This document shows, piece by piece, positions 18,701 through 27,808 of a stretch of 64,000 nt of DNA. Within the stretch, counting starts at the first letter, position 1; each line of letters begins with the position of its first letter. The stretch is from Smithellaceae bacterium (lineage in GTDB: Bacteria > Desulfobacterota > Syntrophia > Syntrophales > Smithellaceae): assembly GCA_028693285.1 (NCBI GenBank), contig JAQUVQ010000002.1, positions 41,626 through 105,625 on the forward strand, given 5' to 3'. The translations under genes and the position numbers were made by a program. The notes below the pieces were generated by a model. That model was given only the letters and a program-made list of their open reading frames with translations. It had not been told where the DNA came from and did no database searches.

Positions 18701-18751
18701 AAAGGCAATCAAGAGCAAAATGAAGAAGATTCTGGAAAAAAGTTTCGTCAT
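15740..18751 (-). CDS. Cassette A gene 2: large exported protein (1003 aa) with protein-kinase-like motifs
   Basis: Signal peptide; GYVWTDNKLSNFAFE (catalytic-loop-like, ~16507-16556) then VVPLDTGGFYKV (DFG-like); homologous to the 27809-30553 product. Confidence 0.75.
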   Translation of the reverse strand: MTKLFSRIFFILLLIAFAQFVPSGAAANAELEEIRRLETLLLTPCDKPLAYMTELVRLGQTYQDQERQRLALYRGILDTHRLVLANFLTDNADKAGATAGPFRARYDQLYQEADREGMLREASYEDVPEYMNMADMAVRVWQYDADQDRRYYGSEASVGRWAKKQEDLGNKLFFVEAQRAGAEHLRKEMIRLKEDWKTARAEYFKTMEADPYKDHFSELDRRAAFMTDTLRREYESNRQALTIAAQSGSYEHCLGEIVESSTYTAFSENSGFSPPPTIYQAGDAGTVEALPGMGFRMPKPAVFDRIKAAQTDIPEEFPLDLPLKFDPLPYIKTEIECQKIKIKAEKDAIIAMGTYLTGLKGTGGLLVGEGFNVFHGVCEGFGSVGNILLGIGYAQLHPIEAYEKLNKTKNDMVYLWESSDAKQALIEKGVGSIADYFRGIGSGFNLLLIDDPPDGVYDRQTMEDWRQRAEETQLARKMLTNTEMLVGSILADVATGVILSRGSQAAKLAAEAADTAGDLSQAAARAKKLEEAAARAGKTLDDVPSVKTVEHLADDIRKNQDALMKLERDLSGKTRDIPYDPKMLRTPEDLLADASTVDTKGGMNAYVRLNEDLGMKVSNQPIIKGDTPAAVLSRKSRDLDDAGRVYLQDITKDSSIGRLPQVKDRYYIVQDASGAAKTVRNLAEIPDGASYKVVDVMEHIPSSMHADKLAGAQKLTADHVRAYEAFMRDMNAKGYVWTDNKLSNFAFETVDEAKGVYRVVPLDTGGFYKVGDLPSGVNMSKADFARKMQRAYDKGVEANVEGAPGKMLAVSQNMVDEGIPESMLDQVDDIMGVRKINPQAEQMVNTWDSGYRMSSPKNPQGQAYSHAGDYARESGKADDVLTREVSEAAEASQQARKLEYAKTRASLDAQKVRLEQINSQLDAGAQKLVQADIVEKSAAATAARTSVNTAREGVQTVAGIQAAQERILCLEIKEKILSGIQADWITEGWKNCQKLGLTFEGGR

Positions 18752-18761
18752 GATCAGTGCC

Positions 18762-19586
18762 TTATCGCGGCAGCGTAAAAGCCGCCCCCTGTCCGTCGTG
18801 GACTTGTGCCGCCGTCTTGATCAGTTCGTCGCGGGCCGTCAAAGCGGCCGACAGCGCCTGGCTGATCGAACTTTGCATGGATTGAAGATCCGCGACGGAA
18901 TAGCAGTCAATCGCGCTCCAGACCTGGTAGGCGCCGTCATCCTGCCAGGTTTCCAGACGCAGTCTGTCGGCCAGATGGCTTTCGGAAAGCATCCGTTTGG
19001 AAATATCAACACCGAAGAAACGATCGGGCTTTTCTTTTAAAGATTGGTTTAGGTCTTTTTGCAGGCGGTTGAGGTCCGCGTTGAATTCGCCGATATTTTT
19101 GGGAAACCGGTTGAGGGAAACGGCCATGGTGGCGGTAACTTCGGGAAGAGAAAGCCCCTGGAAGACGGCCGGCGCCTTGAGAGTTTTTTTGCGGTTTTCG
19201 TAGGAGTTTTTTAATCCGGCGGAAGCGTTTTTAAATCCCTGTTCGGCCAGACGCAGGCGATACACCAGATCGACGGTTTTTTGTCCCGCTTCGGCGCCCG
19301 ACGTTCCGCAGGCCCAGCCCTCGATGGTCATGGGTGGAACATAGGAAGAGTTGAGCTCGACAAACGCCGATTCCGCCGGCGCTTTAATCAGCAAGTCTTC
19401 ACCGGCCCCGACCGGCGCAGCGGCGGCCAGCAGAATGAGAATAGGCAGGAAAGGAAATAAGACCGGAAAAGTTCTTTTTCCGGCCCGAAACGGAATGGAG
19501 AAAATTTCAGCAAGCGAAGTACACATCAACCGTAAGAATGTGCTTAAATGCCTTTTATGACTTTGGCAACCTGATTGTCCATGCAA
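18762..19586 (-). CDS. Cassette A gene 1: exported coiled-coil protein with EGWACG motif (start uncertain)
   Basis: Hydrophobic segment FPVLFPFLPILILLAAAAPVGA then IKAPAES...IEGWACG; homologous to the 30618-31370 product. The true start may be internal (e.g. MCTSLAEIF). Confidence 0.65.
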   Translation of the reverse strand: MHGQSGCQSHKRHLSTFLRLMCTSLAEIFSIPFRAGKRTFPVLFPFLPILILLAAAAPVGAGEDLLIKAPAESAFVELNSSYVPPMTIEGWACGTSGAEAGQKTVDLVYRLRLAEQGFKNASAGLKNSYENRKKTLKAPAVFQGLSLPEVTATMAVSLNRFPKNIGEFNADLNRLQKDLNQSLKEKPDRFFGVDISKRMLSESHLADRLRLETWQDDGAYQVWSAIDCYSVADLQSMQSSISQALSAALTARDELIKTAAQVHDGQGAAFTLPR

Positions 19587-19691
19587 CCGTGCAACCGCCG
19601 GAACCGGGAAAAAACCATTCCCTCGCTTGGCATCGCATTAAATCATCGGATTTTGGAAATCAAGTGTTTTTTTCAAGGTGATTTTGCTGAA

Positions 19692-19720
19692 TTGACAGGC
19701 GGACTGATTTTATTTATGGT
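19692..19720 (+). promoter_or_regulatory. Sigma70-like promoter (TTGACA-17-TATGGT) for the hydrolase gene
   Basis: TTGACA 19692-19697, 17 nt, TATGGT 19715-19720; start codon at 19766. Confidence 0.65.
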
Positions 19721-19765
19721 TCATTCGGTTTTCAAAAATCATGGACATCAACATCAGGAGAATCT

Positions 19766-21064
19766 ATGGAACGCTTATGGAAAGGATGTTTGCTCTGCCT
19801 GGCCGTTCTTCTTTTTGCCGGCTGCACGGCGGTGAATCATTATCTCGGGTTCTGGCAGGCTAAGCAGGAGGCCAGGGAGGCCTTCAGCCGGGAGCAGAGC
19901 GCGGAGCTGCTGATGCAGCTTGCGCCGGAGGATGCCTATCTTCTTCTGGGCAAGCTCGCTTTTGACCGGGAACCCGCGGGTCCCATCCTTCTGCTGGCGC
20001 TTACGGACAAATTTAAAAAAAGAGAAATCGCCGCCCGCTCTCCCATGCAGACGCCCCTGGATTACTATCAGATCCATTTGCCCGAAGGTGTTTATGAAAT
20101 TTATTTCTTCGCCGACCTCGATGAAAACGGTTATTTCGAAGCGCATGAATGCGTGGGCCGCCTGCCTCGGCCGGTCACGATTGCAAAACAAAAAGTCAAA
20201 GACGGATTGTCCGTCATCGGACCGGATTTAAAACTCAATCTGGCCGCTCCTTCGAAAACCGATCTGGTTTTCGAAGAAAAGGTCCGGCGGCATTCCTATG
20301 TTTACGAATCGCTGGAGGATGAATTCTTCGATCCCCGCTACGGGGAGATCGGCCTTTATGATTTCAAGGTTTTCATGGCGCATACTCAGCAGTATATTTT
20401 TTCCTTTGAGACGATGAATCCTCGAAAGACGCAGGTGCTCTTTGTGCACGGCGTCGCGGGCACGCCGAGGGATTTTCAATACATGGTCCGCGGAATCGAC
20501 CGGAAGCGCTACCAGCCCTGGTTTTATTTTTATCCTTCCGGCCTGCCCTTGAAAAAACTGGGCGCCAACCTGGCCAACATCATCAAGTATGCCGAAGCGA
20601 ACAATCCCGGCCGCCTGCGCCGCCTCATCATCGTCGCGCACAGCATGGGAGGGCTGGTGGCTCTATCCACCATTCAGCATTTGTCCGCTGACGGCGTTCC
20701 GCCCTATCTCAAGGGCTGCATCTCCTTCAACTCTCCCTACGGCGGCGTCGAGGCGGCGGCGTCCGGCATTAAGTATGCGCCCGCCGTCGTGCCTTCCTGG
20801 CATGACGTGGCGGCGGGAAGCCCCTTTCTGAACGAGCTTTACACGGAAGGGAAGCATAAGGCCATTCCCTTCTACCTGTTTTTCGGTTACAAGACCGGCG
20901 ACAGCAGCGACGGAACCATCACGCTGCAAAGCCAACTGAACAGGAATATCCATTTATCCGCGCATAAAAGTTACGGTTTCAATGCCTCGCATGTGGGCAT
21001 ACTCCGTGATGAACAGGCGCGTCAGGTGTTTTACAGGACCTTGTCCGATCTCGACCGTGACTGA
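19766..21064 (+). CDS. Alpha/beta-hydrolase lipoprotein
   Basis: Lipobox LLFAGC near the N-terminus; VLFVHGVAGTPRDFQYM and VAHSMGGLVAL nucleophile-elbow motif. Confidence 0.85.
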   Translation: MERLWKGCLLCLAVLLFAGCTAVNHYLGFWQAKQEAREAFSREQSAELLMQLAPEDAYLLLGKLAFDREPAGPILLLALTDKFKKREIAARSPMQTPLDYYQIHLPEGVYEIYFFADLDENGYFEAHECVGRLPRPVTIAKQKVKDGLSVIGPDLKLNLAAPSKTDLVFEEKVRRHSYVYESLEDEFFDPRYGEIGLYDFKVFMAHTQQYIFSFETMNPRKTQVLFVHGVAGTPRDFQYMVRGIDRKRYQPWFYFYPSGLPLKKLGANLANIIKYAEANNPGRLRRLIIVAHSMGGLVALSTIQHLSADGVPPYLKGCISFNSPYGGVEAAASGIKYAPAVVPSWHDVAAGSPFLNELYTEGKHKAIPFYLFFGYKTGDSSDGTITLQSQLNRNIHLSAHKSYGFNASHVGILRDEQARQVFYRTLSDLDRD

Positions 21065-21194
21065 TGGCAGGGGGGGCATGAGGCATCGCCCCGGGCGCTT
21101 CATGATGTTCAGGCCTTCCCCGTCTTGTTCCGCATCGGCGCAGTCCGGACCCATTCCCACGCTCCAGCAACAGGAGCCGGGCGCGATCATCCGG

Positions 21195-23423
21195 CTATTT
21201 TATTTCCTCCAGACTCCACAGGGTTTCGCTCAAAGGCGGGAAGCTTTCCGCAAACTGAATCTCCATGCGTACCTGGCCGTCAAGCCGCCGGGGCATGCCG
21301 AAACGGATCACGCCGCCGGGGCGCGACCACTCGGTCAGACGAATAAAACGGCCGTTTCGAATATCGGACAAAAGCCGGCCTCCCGTCTCTCCCTTTTCAT
21401 AAAAATTGGACGGGTTGCCGTAGCGATCCAGAAGAATGGACAGAATCCTCTGAAACGTCTGCATAATATCATCAGGCTGCTCCAGGTAGGCAAAATCGAT
21501 GATGACGGCGGACCGGTTCAATGCATTGTTTTTTTGAATCAAGACCAGCCGCTGACGCAGGTCTATTTCATCAAACACTCTGGTTTCGTAAAGGAGAAAG
21601 TTTTCCTGGCGCACCGGGTTGACAATGCCTTTGGCGATTAATTGCTTTTCGGCCTCGTCCATTTTTGCGCCCGGCGCGAAGGAAGCCAAATCAAATGCTT
21701 TGGCCGGCATTTCAGGGATTTCTCTTCGTTCTTCCGCCGCTTTGCCGCGCCCCGGAGTTTTTGCCGGTTTATCAAAAGAATAAGTCCAGAATGCCGCCAG
21801 TTTATAATAATCGATGGTCTGGCCTGGATCGGGATTTTGGTAGCCGGAGGAAAGTTCCAGACCAAAGGAATGGTTGTTCAGGGTAAAGCGGTAGTTCAGG
21901 GCCTGGGTGGTAGTGATCATATCGATGCCGTCGGTGACATAGCGGCGCTGATCCGTCCGGCTCAGGGTGTAATCCAGGCTGTGCGGCCCCCGCGTCAGCC
22001 GGAAGGCAATAGTGGGAGAAACGTCAAAGGAATCTCCGGTGTCGCTGTTGATTTTTCTGAGCACGACACCCGGCGTGACCGCGCCCCGGCAACCCAAAAA
22101 ATCAAGCAAATGATCCGCGCTTAGCGAAAATTGATGGGAAGCGCTGTCCCCCGCATCGGGAAGACGGTTGAAAAAATTGAGATACTGGTAGCCCAGCCGT
22201 CCCGTCCAGCCGGCAATTTTGGGAATATTGACATTCAGATTTACATTGTGTGTTAGATTGTCGATTGAATCCGTCCGGTTTTTCGCATCCTGGCGGAAGA
22301 CATCCAGTGATCCCAAAGGCCCGGTAAGATTCGCGCCGAAAAGAGACGCATCCGTCGGATTGGCGCGGCCGAGATCATTTCTTCTGCCCTGGGCCCGCAG
22401 CCGCAGTTGATACCCCCTCGCAAAAAGCCAGCCCGCATGTCCTTCCAGGTTGCGCAAGGCCGGTGTAATGGACGCGCCTGTCGGCTGGTAGTCTTCGCCG
22501 TATTCTTCATAGCGCAGCCGGTAAGTGAATGGATGTTTGCCGGAGCCGGACGCCTGAAAAAAAATCCCCCTGTCGCTTTTGTTCTGGCCGCTTTGCGCAT
22601 CCGCCGCGCCGTCATGATCTCCTCGAAACAGTCCCAGCTCGCCTTCCAGAAGCAGTTTCTGGTTTTTCGCCTGAAGCGTATGCTGGCCGGTTAAGCTGTA
22701 AACCATTTGAGTGCGCTGGAGAATGTTGCGGGCTTCGTCGCTTTGACGCGTGTTGTATGCAATATTCAGACTGTAGCGGCCAAACGTCGGGTTTTCGATT
22801 AAATAGGAGCCGCCGTTGAAATAGCTGTCGCGGAAATTCAGATGGCGCCAGGAGGAAAGACGGGCGCCGGAGGATAAAAGCACGGAATGCCTGGAGGCCG
22901 AGCCGGCAAAAGGCTGCAGATCAACCTGAACGCCCTTGAGAGACGTCTGCAGGGTTCTGTAGGTGTAGTAGGAATACACATCGCCCAGTTCCACACGGAA
23001 AGGCAGAGCAATGTCTCCTTTTTCCCTCATGAGATGGATGCGTTCCGGAACCAGTCCGTAATCGGCGCTGCGGTAGGGAGACCCGTTGATCACGCCAAAT
23101 ATATCCCCCTTCCAGAGATCATAGGGGTTTTTGCGCCTGCTGAAATTGAGGCCGATTTCATCATAGGAGGTCAGTCCTTCATAACTGTAAGGGGCCTGGG
23201 CTTCATCCCCTTGATAATCGTAGTATTCCAGCCGAAAAGTGTTGCTGCCGGATATTTGCCAGTCCGGAAGAACGGCATTTGCCGCTCTTTGCAGCGCGCC
23301 TTCCGTTTGGGCGGTCACGTCGGCCGGCGCAAGGCAGATAAACATCATCAGAAAAACACAAGCCAGCCGCCGGACAGAGCCGGTTATTCCGCCGCCGCGA
23401 CGCGGGATGCTTTGAAGTCTCAC
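21195..23423 (-). CDS. Cassette B gene 6: outer-membrane beta-barrel-like protein with extra C-terminal domain
   Basis: 742 aa; paralog of 9172-11379. Shared GSPYRS.DYG / SLKG.Q..LQP and C-terminal RQRLVL...SAVIIDF...RFIRLTEWSRPGGVIRFGMPRRLDG. Confidence 0.7.
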   Translation of the reverse strand: MRLQSIPRRGGGITGSVRRLACVFLMMFICLAPADVTAQTEGALQRAANAVLPDWQISGSNTFRLEYYDYQGDEAQAPYSYEGLTSYDEIGLNFSRRKNPYDLWKGDIFGVINGSPYRSADYGLVPERIHLMREKGDIALPFRVELGDVYSYYTYRTLQTSLKGVQVDLQPFAGSASRHSVLLSSGARLSSWRHLNFRDSYFNGGSYLIENPTFGRYSLNIAYNTRQSDEARNILQRTQMVYSLTGQHTLQAKNQKLLLEGELGLFRGDHDGAADAQSGQNKSDRGIFFQASGSGKHPFTYRLRYEEYGEDYQPTGASITPALRNLEGHAGWLFARGYQLRLRAQGRRNDLGRANPTDASLFGANLTGPLGSLDVFRQDAKNRTDSIDNLTHNVNLNVNIPKIAGWTGRLGYQYLNFFNRLPDAGDSASHQFSLSADHLLDFLGCRGAVTPGVVLRKINSDTGDSFDVSPTIAFRLTRGPHSLDYTLSRTDQRRYVTDGIDMITTTQALNYRFTLNNHSFGLELSSGYQNPDPGQTIDYYKLAAFWTYSFDKPAKTPGRGKAAEERREIPEMPAKAFDLASFAPGAKMDEAEKQLIAKGIVNPVRQENFLLYETRVFDEIDLRQRLVLIQKNNALNRSAVIIDFAYLEQPDDIMQTFQRILSILLDRYGNPSNFYEKGETGGRLLSDIRNGRFIRLTEWSRPGGVIRFGMPRRLDGQVRMEIQFAESFPPLSETLWSLEEIK

Positions 23424-23510
23424 GGAATCTCTCCTATTGCGTCCGACCAGGACGAAACCCTGCGCGATAGAGCGCGAAATTCGGGGAAGAGCGCCAAATG
23501 CCCGCGGCGG

Positions 23511-24023
23511 TTATTGCGCCGCCTCCTCCGTAATTCTGAGAATATATTCATTGACCCCGCCGAATTTAACAAACCCTTTTGTCGGATCATTATATTCAAT
23601 CTGCGTGTCCGCCGTCACGGAAACCTCGCTGATCATTTCATGGCCACCTCCATCTTTGTTTCTCTGAAACTGCTGAAGCGTCTGAACGCCCTGCACGGAC
23701 ATGATTCGAATGGCTGCGTCTTTCGGAACCTTGGTGCTGATTGCGTCGGCAAGCCCGCTCTTGTCGTAAAAATCGTCGCCCAGGTATTGTTGAATTCCGC
23801 CGCCGTTCCAGGCGCCCATCAGCTTCTTCACGGAATCGGCGGCCGCGCTTTTGGCGATCGGACGAAACTCCTCAACCGGGGCGGCGCCCGGAGGAATTAT
23901 TCCGGGTGTCGGAATGGCGTTGATGGTCCGGAATTCCTGCGCGGCGGCCGGTGTAAAGCTTATGCTTGCGGCGAGGACGGCAGCCAGCAGAATCCGCGGA
24001 AGGCTGATCGGTTTTGTTTTCAT
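23511..24023 (-). CDS. Cassette B gene 5: small exported protein
   Basis: Start refined to MKTKPISLPRILLAAVLAA; paralog of 11372-11866. Confidence 0.75.
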   Translation of the reverse strand: MKTKPISLPRILLAAVLAASISFTPAAAQEFRTINAIPTPGIIPPGAAPVEEFRPIAKSAAADSVKKLMGAWNGGGIQQYLGDDFYDKSGLADAISTKVPKDAAIRIMSVQGVQTLQQFQRNKDGGGHEMISEVSVTADTQIEYNDPTKGFVKFGGVNEYILRITEEAAQ

Positions 24024-24036
24024 GCTTTGTTTCCTC

Positions 24037-24909
24037 TTACGGCGGTGAAACATTGGAAATGAACAGCTCGAATTTATAATTGCTGATTTTTTTCACCGTG
24101 GCGAAAACAACCAGCTTCCGCCCCGCGTAGGGTGCTTTTTTGGACTGCAAATAAAAGCGGCCTTCCACATCGAATTTCAGGGGGATCCTCACAAATCCGG
24201 AACCGGTGGGCGGAATGAATTCCGCATAGGCAAAATCAGGAAAGGCGGCCACGTCCGTGTAGGTGCAGTCCGGAGACAGAAGCGGCACCATGATGTCAAA
24301 GGCCAGGAAGTTCCAGCCGCTGTCTCCACCGACGACTTTGCAGGCGCTTGCGGCGAAATCCACAAAAAGTCCCGCCGAAAAAGTCGGCATTTGCTTGCCC
24401 AGGCAGGTCTGGAAACCGGAGGTTGATTTGAACGGCGCCGACTGTCCGATACAACCGGCAAAGGGTGTCGGAGGCGGAGGCGGAGGCGGAGGGGGCGGGG
24501 AGGGGCCTGGACCAGGCGCTGGACTGTCGCCGCCACCCTGCATCATTTTTTGCAGCTCTTCAACGGACGCAAAATACAGCCGGCCGTTAATCGTGGCATT
24601 GTTGACCGGTTCGATCTGATTGAGCGGATTGTTGCCGCGCACCGGAATAACCCGTACAACCTCGATTTTGGTAATTTTCGTTTTTCCCCGGCCAAGTAAA
24701 ACCGCGCCGGATTCCGCCAGCGCATCCTGCGCTTTGCCTGCCTGCGAACTTTTATCGGAAGACGGCAATGCGCCGACAAAGCGCTCCGTCAGCTCGGCCG
24801 GAAAAAGCGGCCGGCTGTCTTTTCCCAAAATGATCTCTTCCGCCAGAACATTTTGAAAAGAGACAAATAAAAACAAACAATTTAAAATCATCAACATCCG
24901 TTGAAACAT
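24037..24909 (-). CDS. Cassette B gene 4: exported protein with poly-Pro linker (PAPGPGPSPPPPPPPPPPTP)
   Basis: Signal peptide; paralog of 11863-12822; the proline tract is in the same relative position. Confidence 0.72.
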   Translation of the reverse strand: MFQRMLMILNCLFLFVSFQNVLAEEIILGKDSRPLFPAELTERFVGALPSSDKSSQAGKAQDALAESGAVLLGRGKTKITKIEVVRVIPVRGNNPLNQIEPVNNATINGRLYFASVEELQKMMQGGGDSPAPGPGPSPPPPPPPPPPTPFAGCIGQSAPFKSTSGFQTCLGKQMPTFSAGLFVDFAASACKVVGGDSGWNFLAFDIMVPLLSPDCTYTDVAAFPDFAYAEFIPPTGSGFVRIPLKFDVEGRFYLQSKKAPYAGRKLVVFATVKKISNYKFELFISNVSPP

Positions 24910-24912
24910 TTT

Positions 24913-27789
24913 TTACCTCCGAAATTCATCCGCGCTGCCCACGTACTTTTCCGGGTCAACGAACAGCGGGTAGTTCGGCATATCCGTATCCAGAGACAGC
25001 TCCACATGAATCATCGCGGCGGGATCAAAATATTCCTGGATTCCCTTGACCACGTTAAAACAGCCGCCCAGCATTTCCGAGGACATCCGGACGGGCGTCA
25101 TGTCTTGTTCCAGATAAAGTTTGCTCTCCGAGGAGATGCGCCACCGGCACCATGTTCTCTCCCAGAATTCCCGGGAAAGTCCGGTAACGGCCGCGCCAAC
25201 TTTCATGGCGTCGTTAAACACCACCAGATCCAGACCCCTTTTCTTCAGCTGTTCGGCAAAACGGTTTTGCGCCCGTTTATTCTGTGCTTCCTGCGTCTGC
25301 TGCTGAAGCTTTTGCCGGCAGTAGGTTTCCGGTTTTCCGCCCGTTTCAAAGCCCCACATATCCGCCCAGCGGGCAACCGTGCTCACGCAGTCGGTCATGC
25401 TCTTGAAATCATTGGAATTGTCGCCCGTATCTTTGCCGACGGCCGCAGCAGGCGGACGAGTGGGCAATAATACGATATTGGCCTGGGCCAGCGTGCTTTT
25501 CGCGTCCAGCTGGGCCAGCGCCAAATCATCCAGAACAATCCGGACATGATCAACTCTGCTGCCGGACAATAATGTGGCCACGAAAGCGTCGCCGTCTTTG
25601 GTAAATTGCGTGGCCGTTTCCGACGCCCCGGCAATTCCGGCTGTCTTCCATAAGGCTTTGTACTTGCTCATGTCTCCTGCGCCGCTCGCGGAGAGCTTGT
25701 AGAGCGTTTTCCCGTTTTGCAATGTGGAAGATAAGATCAGGCGGTTGACATTGACCCAGATGGTGTTGGAGATCAGCTTGGCCTGAGCCGTTTCCAGCAT
25801 TTTGTAATTTTCTTTTGGATCGCTGATGTTGGCATAGCCGCTGATTTTCGCGCTGATTTCGGTTTCCATAGGATATACGGACTGGCTTGTCAAACGCCCG
25901 CCCGTCGTTACGGCGGCGGCGCCGGGATTGGTGGATTTAAATTCAATCTGCACGGGAACTTTCACATCGCCAAGCGCCAGCGGATCTTTGACGTTCCGAA
26001 GATGCAAAAACGGCATCAGGCGAACATCGGCGGCCAGATGATTGGGGTAAAACAGGTCAATTTCATCCATTTCCCGGGGTGTCCGGTTACCGTAACGAAC
26101 CAGAAGCTTCAGCTTTTCGGCCACGGGCATCGCCAGCTTTGCCGATCCCCGGAAGGAGAAAACATCCTGCCGCGGCGGAGGAGACAAAATCTGCAGCATC
26201 CTCAACAGATCCTTCTTTTGCGGATTGCTTCCGATGATCGGCAGATAACTTGCACTGGCGGAAAAATCGACTTTTTTGCCCACTCCCTCCGGCCATTTGT
26301 CCAACACATCCACAATCAGTGTATTGACGGCCGACCAGACATTGCCTTCTTTTTTAAAGTAGGTGCGGGATTCTTTCCATTTTGCCGGTCCGGCGGAACT
26401 CCAGTTAACTGTATAGTCTCCACCCATGTCGGCTTCTCCCTGAACCATCAGTTTTACGGAATATTCTCCGCCCTGTGCCAGTTCTCCATCACGCATTTCG
26501 GGCGCAGGCTCAACGGCTGCGGAATTGACCGTGAAACGGTGTTGAACCATCCGCTTTTCTGTTTCCAGCTTGCCCAGATTCCAGGCAATGACACTTGCGC
26601 CAGTGCCGCCCGCATACTGGAGAAATCCTTTTCCGTCAGGCAGAATCGGGCCTGGTGACTTGACGTCCGTATGCACGGTGACGGGAAAGTCGGATATTTC
26701 AAATGGTTTTTCCTTCTCCTGACCTGTGTCGATAACTAAAATGGGACTGATTCGGCCAATCGCATAAGGATCGGCCCAAATATCGAGCATGAACCGTTCA
26801 GGCGCAGAGGTGGAAAGGCTTTTAGTGCTGGCAATGACGCCGTTGTAACTTTGGTTGACGGGAATAAAATAGTCCAGGAAAGGCGCTTTGGCCCCCGGAA
26901 GATTAAAGTCGAGGCCCGGAATGCCGAAATCCTTGAATTTGATGGACTGAAATTGGATGGTTCTTGTAAAATCCCGGCCTGCATTGACATAGTCCGTCCA
27001 TTCATTTCGGCCCTGGCAAAGCTCGGGGTTGATTCCCTGCAATCCGCCCTTTCCGGAAATCGTCACTGCCGGCAGGCCGGGCGAAGAAAATGCAACCGTT
27101 CCGGAATCCAGAACCGTTGCGCCGCCCGCCGCGCTCACCAGCACGCCCAGCTTGCCCCGCACATCGGCAGGCACGCTAAAGACATTGGCTTCGCCGCCGG
27201 ATACAGCACGCCGCATGACGCCGCAAAAATTACTGACCAGAGAAAATTTATCCTGCAAGATGGAAAAACCGATTTTGGGCGAAAAACCAATGTCGGTGGG
27301 AGGAATCCTGTTTTTAAGATTGAGGAGCGCGGCTGTTTCTGAGTCTGCCGCCACATAGCCCGGATAGGCTTTCTCAAAATAGGAGATCCCTCCCAGAACC
27401 GGTGTGTATCTAGGGTTGCGCAAATCGCTGAGAGCGTCCGCGCTCAGTTGCGGCAGCTTTTCTTCCGGGTAGGCAACGTTGAAACGCAGCGTTTTGGGTT
27501 TTGGCAGCTTGCCTGCAATTTCCTGCGTATTGCCACCCCTGGAGATGGACTCCAAAAGCAGGGAGCCGCAGTTCTTTTCATAAGTCTGCTCTAAATTTCT
27601 TAATGATTCTATGGTATTATGAAGGTTTTCCGCGATAAACGAGGCGGGCTGGGAAATCGTCAACTGCTCAGCCTTTTTTCCCTTTTCCGGATCTTTGGCC
27701 AAAACCTGGTTTCCGAAGCCTTGCAGCAGCAAAAAGGTCCAAAGCACAAGCGCGGGCAGGATCACGAAATAAAATTTACCTCTGAACAT
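24913..27789 (-). CDS. Cassette B gene 3: large exported protein
   Basis: Start refined to MFRGKFYFVILPALVLWTF with an AGGAG RBS; paralog of 12822-15743. Confidence 0.8.
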   Translation of the reverse strand: MFRGKFYFVILPALVLWTFLLLQGFGNQVLAKDPEKGKKAEQLTISQPASFIAENLHNTIESLRNLEQTYEKNCGSLLLESISRGGNTQEIAGKLPKPKTLRFNVAYPEEKLPQLSADALSDLRNPRYTPVLGGISYFEKAYPGYVAADSETAALLNLKNRIPPTDIGFSPKIGFSILQDKFSLVSNFCGVMRRAVSGGEANVFSVPADVRGKLGVLVSAAGGATVLDSGTVAFSSPGLPAVTISGKGGLQGINPELCQGRNEWTDYVNAGRDFTRTIQFQSIKFKDFGIPGLDFNLPGAKAPFLDYFIPVNQSYNGVIASTKSLSTSAPERFMLDIWADPYAIGRISPILVIDTGQEKEKPFEISDFPVTVHTDVKSPGPILPDGKGFLQYAGGTGASVIAWNLGKLETEKRMVQHRFTVNSAAVEPAPEMRDGELAQGGEYSVKLMVQGEADMGGDYTVNWSSAGPAKWKESRTYFKKEGNVWSAVNTLIVDVLDKWPEGVGKKVDFSASASYLPIIGSNPQKKDLLRMLQILSPPPRQDVFSFRGSAKLAMPVAEKLKLLVRYGNRTPREMDEIDLFYPNHLAADVRLMPFLHLRNVKDPLALGDVKVPVQIEFKSTNPGAAAVTTGGRLTSQSVYPMETEISAKISGYANISDPKENYKMLETAQAKLISNTIWVNVNRLILSSTLQNGKTLYKLSASGAGDMSKYKALWKTAGIAGASETATQFTKDGDAFVATLLSGSRVDHVRIVLDDLALAQLDAKSTLAQANIVLLPTRPPAAAVGKDTGDNSNDFKSMTDCVSTVARWADMWGFETGGKPETYCRQKLQQQTQEAQNKRAQNRFAEQLKKRGLDLVVFNDAMKVGAAVTGLSREFWERTWCRWRISSESKLYLEQDMTPVRMSSEMLGGCFNVVKGIQEYFDPAAMIHVELSLDTDMPNYPLFVDPEKYVGSADEFRR

Positions 27790-27808
27790 GCTTTGTCTCC
27801 TCATCGAC

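Noticed and set aside
24470-24520. GGCGGA tandem repeat as a non-coding repeat or CRISPR-like element
   Set aside because: It is the in-frame codon repeat for the poly-proline linker of the cassette B gene; no spacers.
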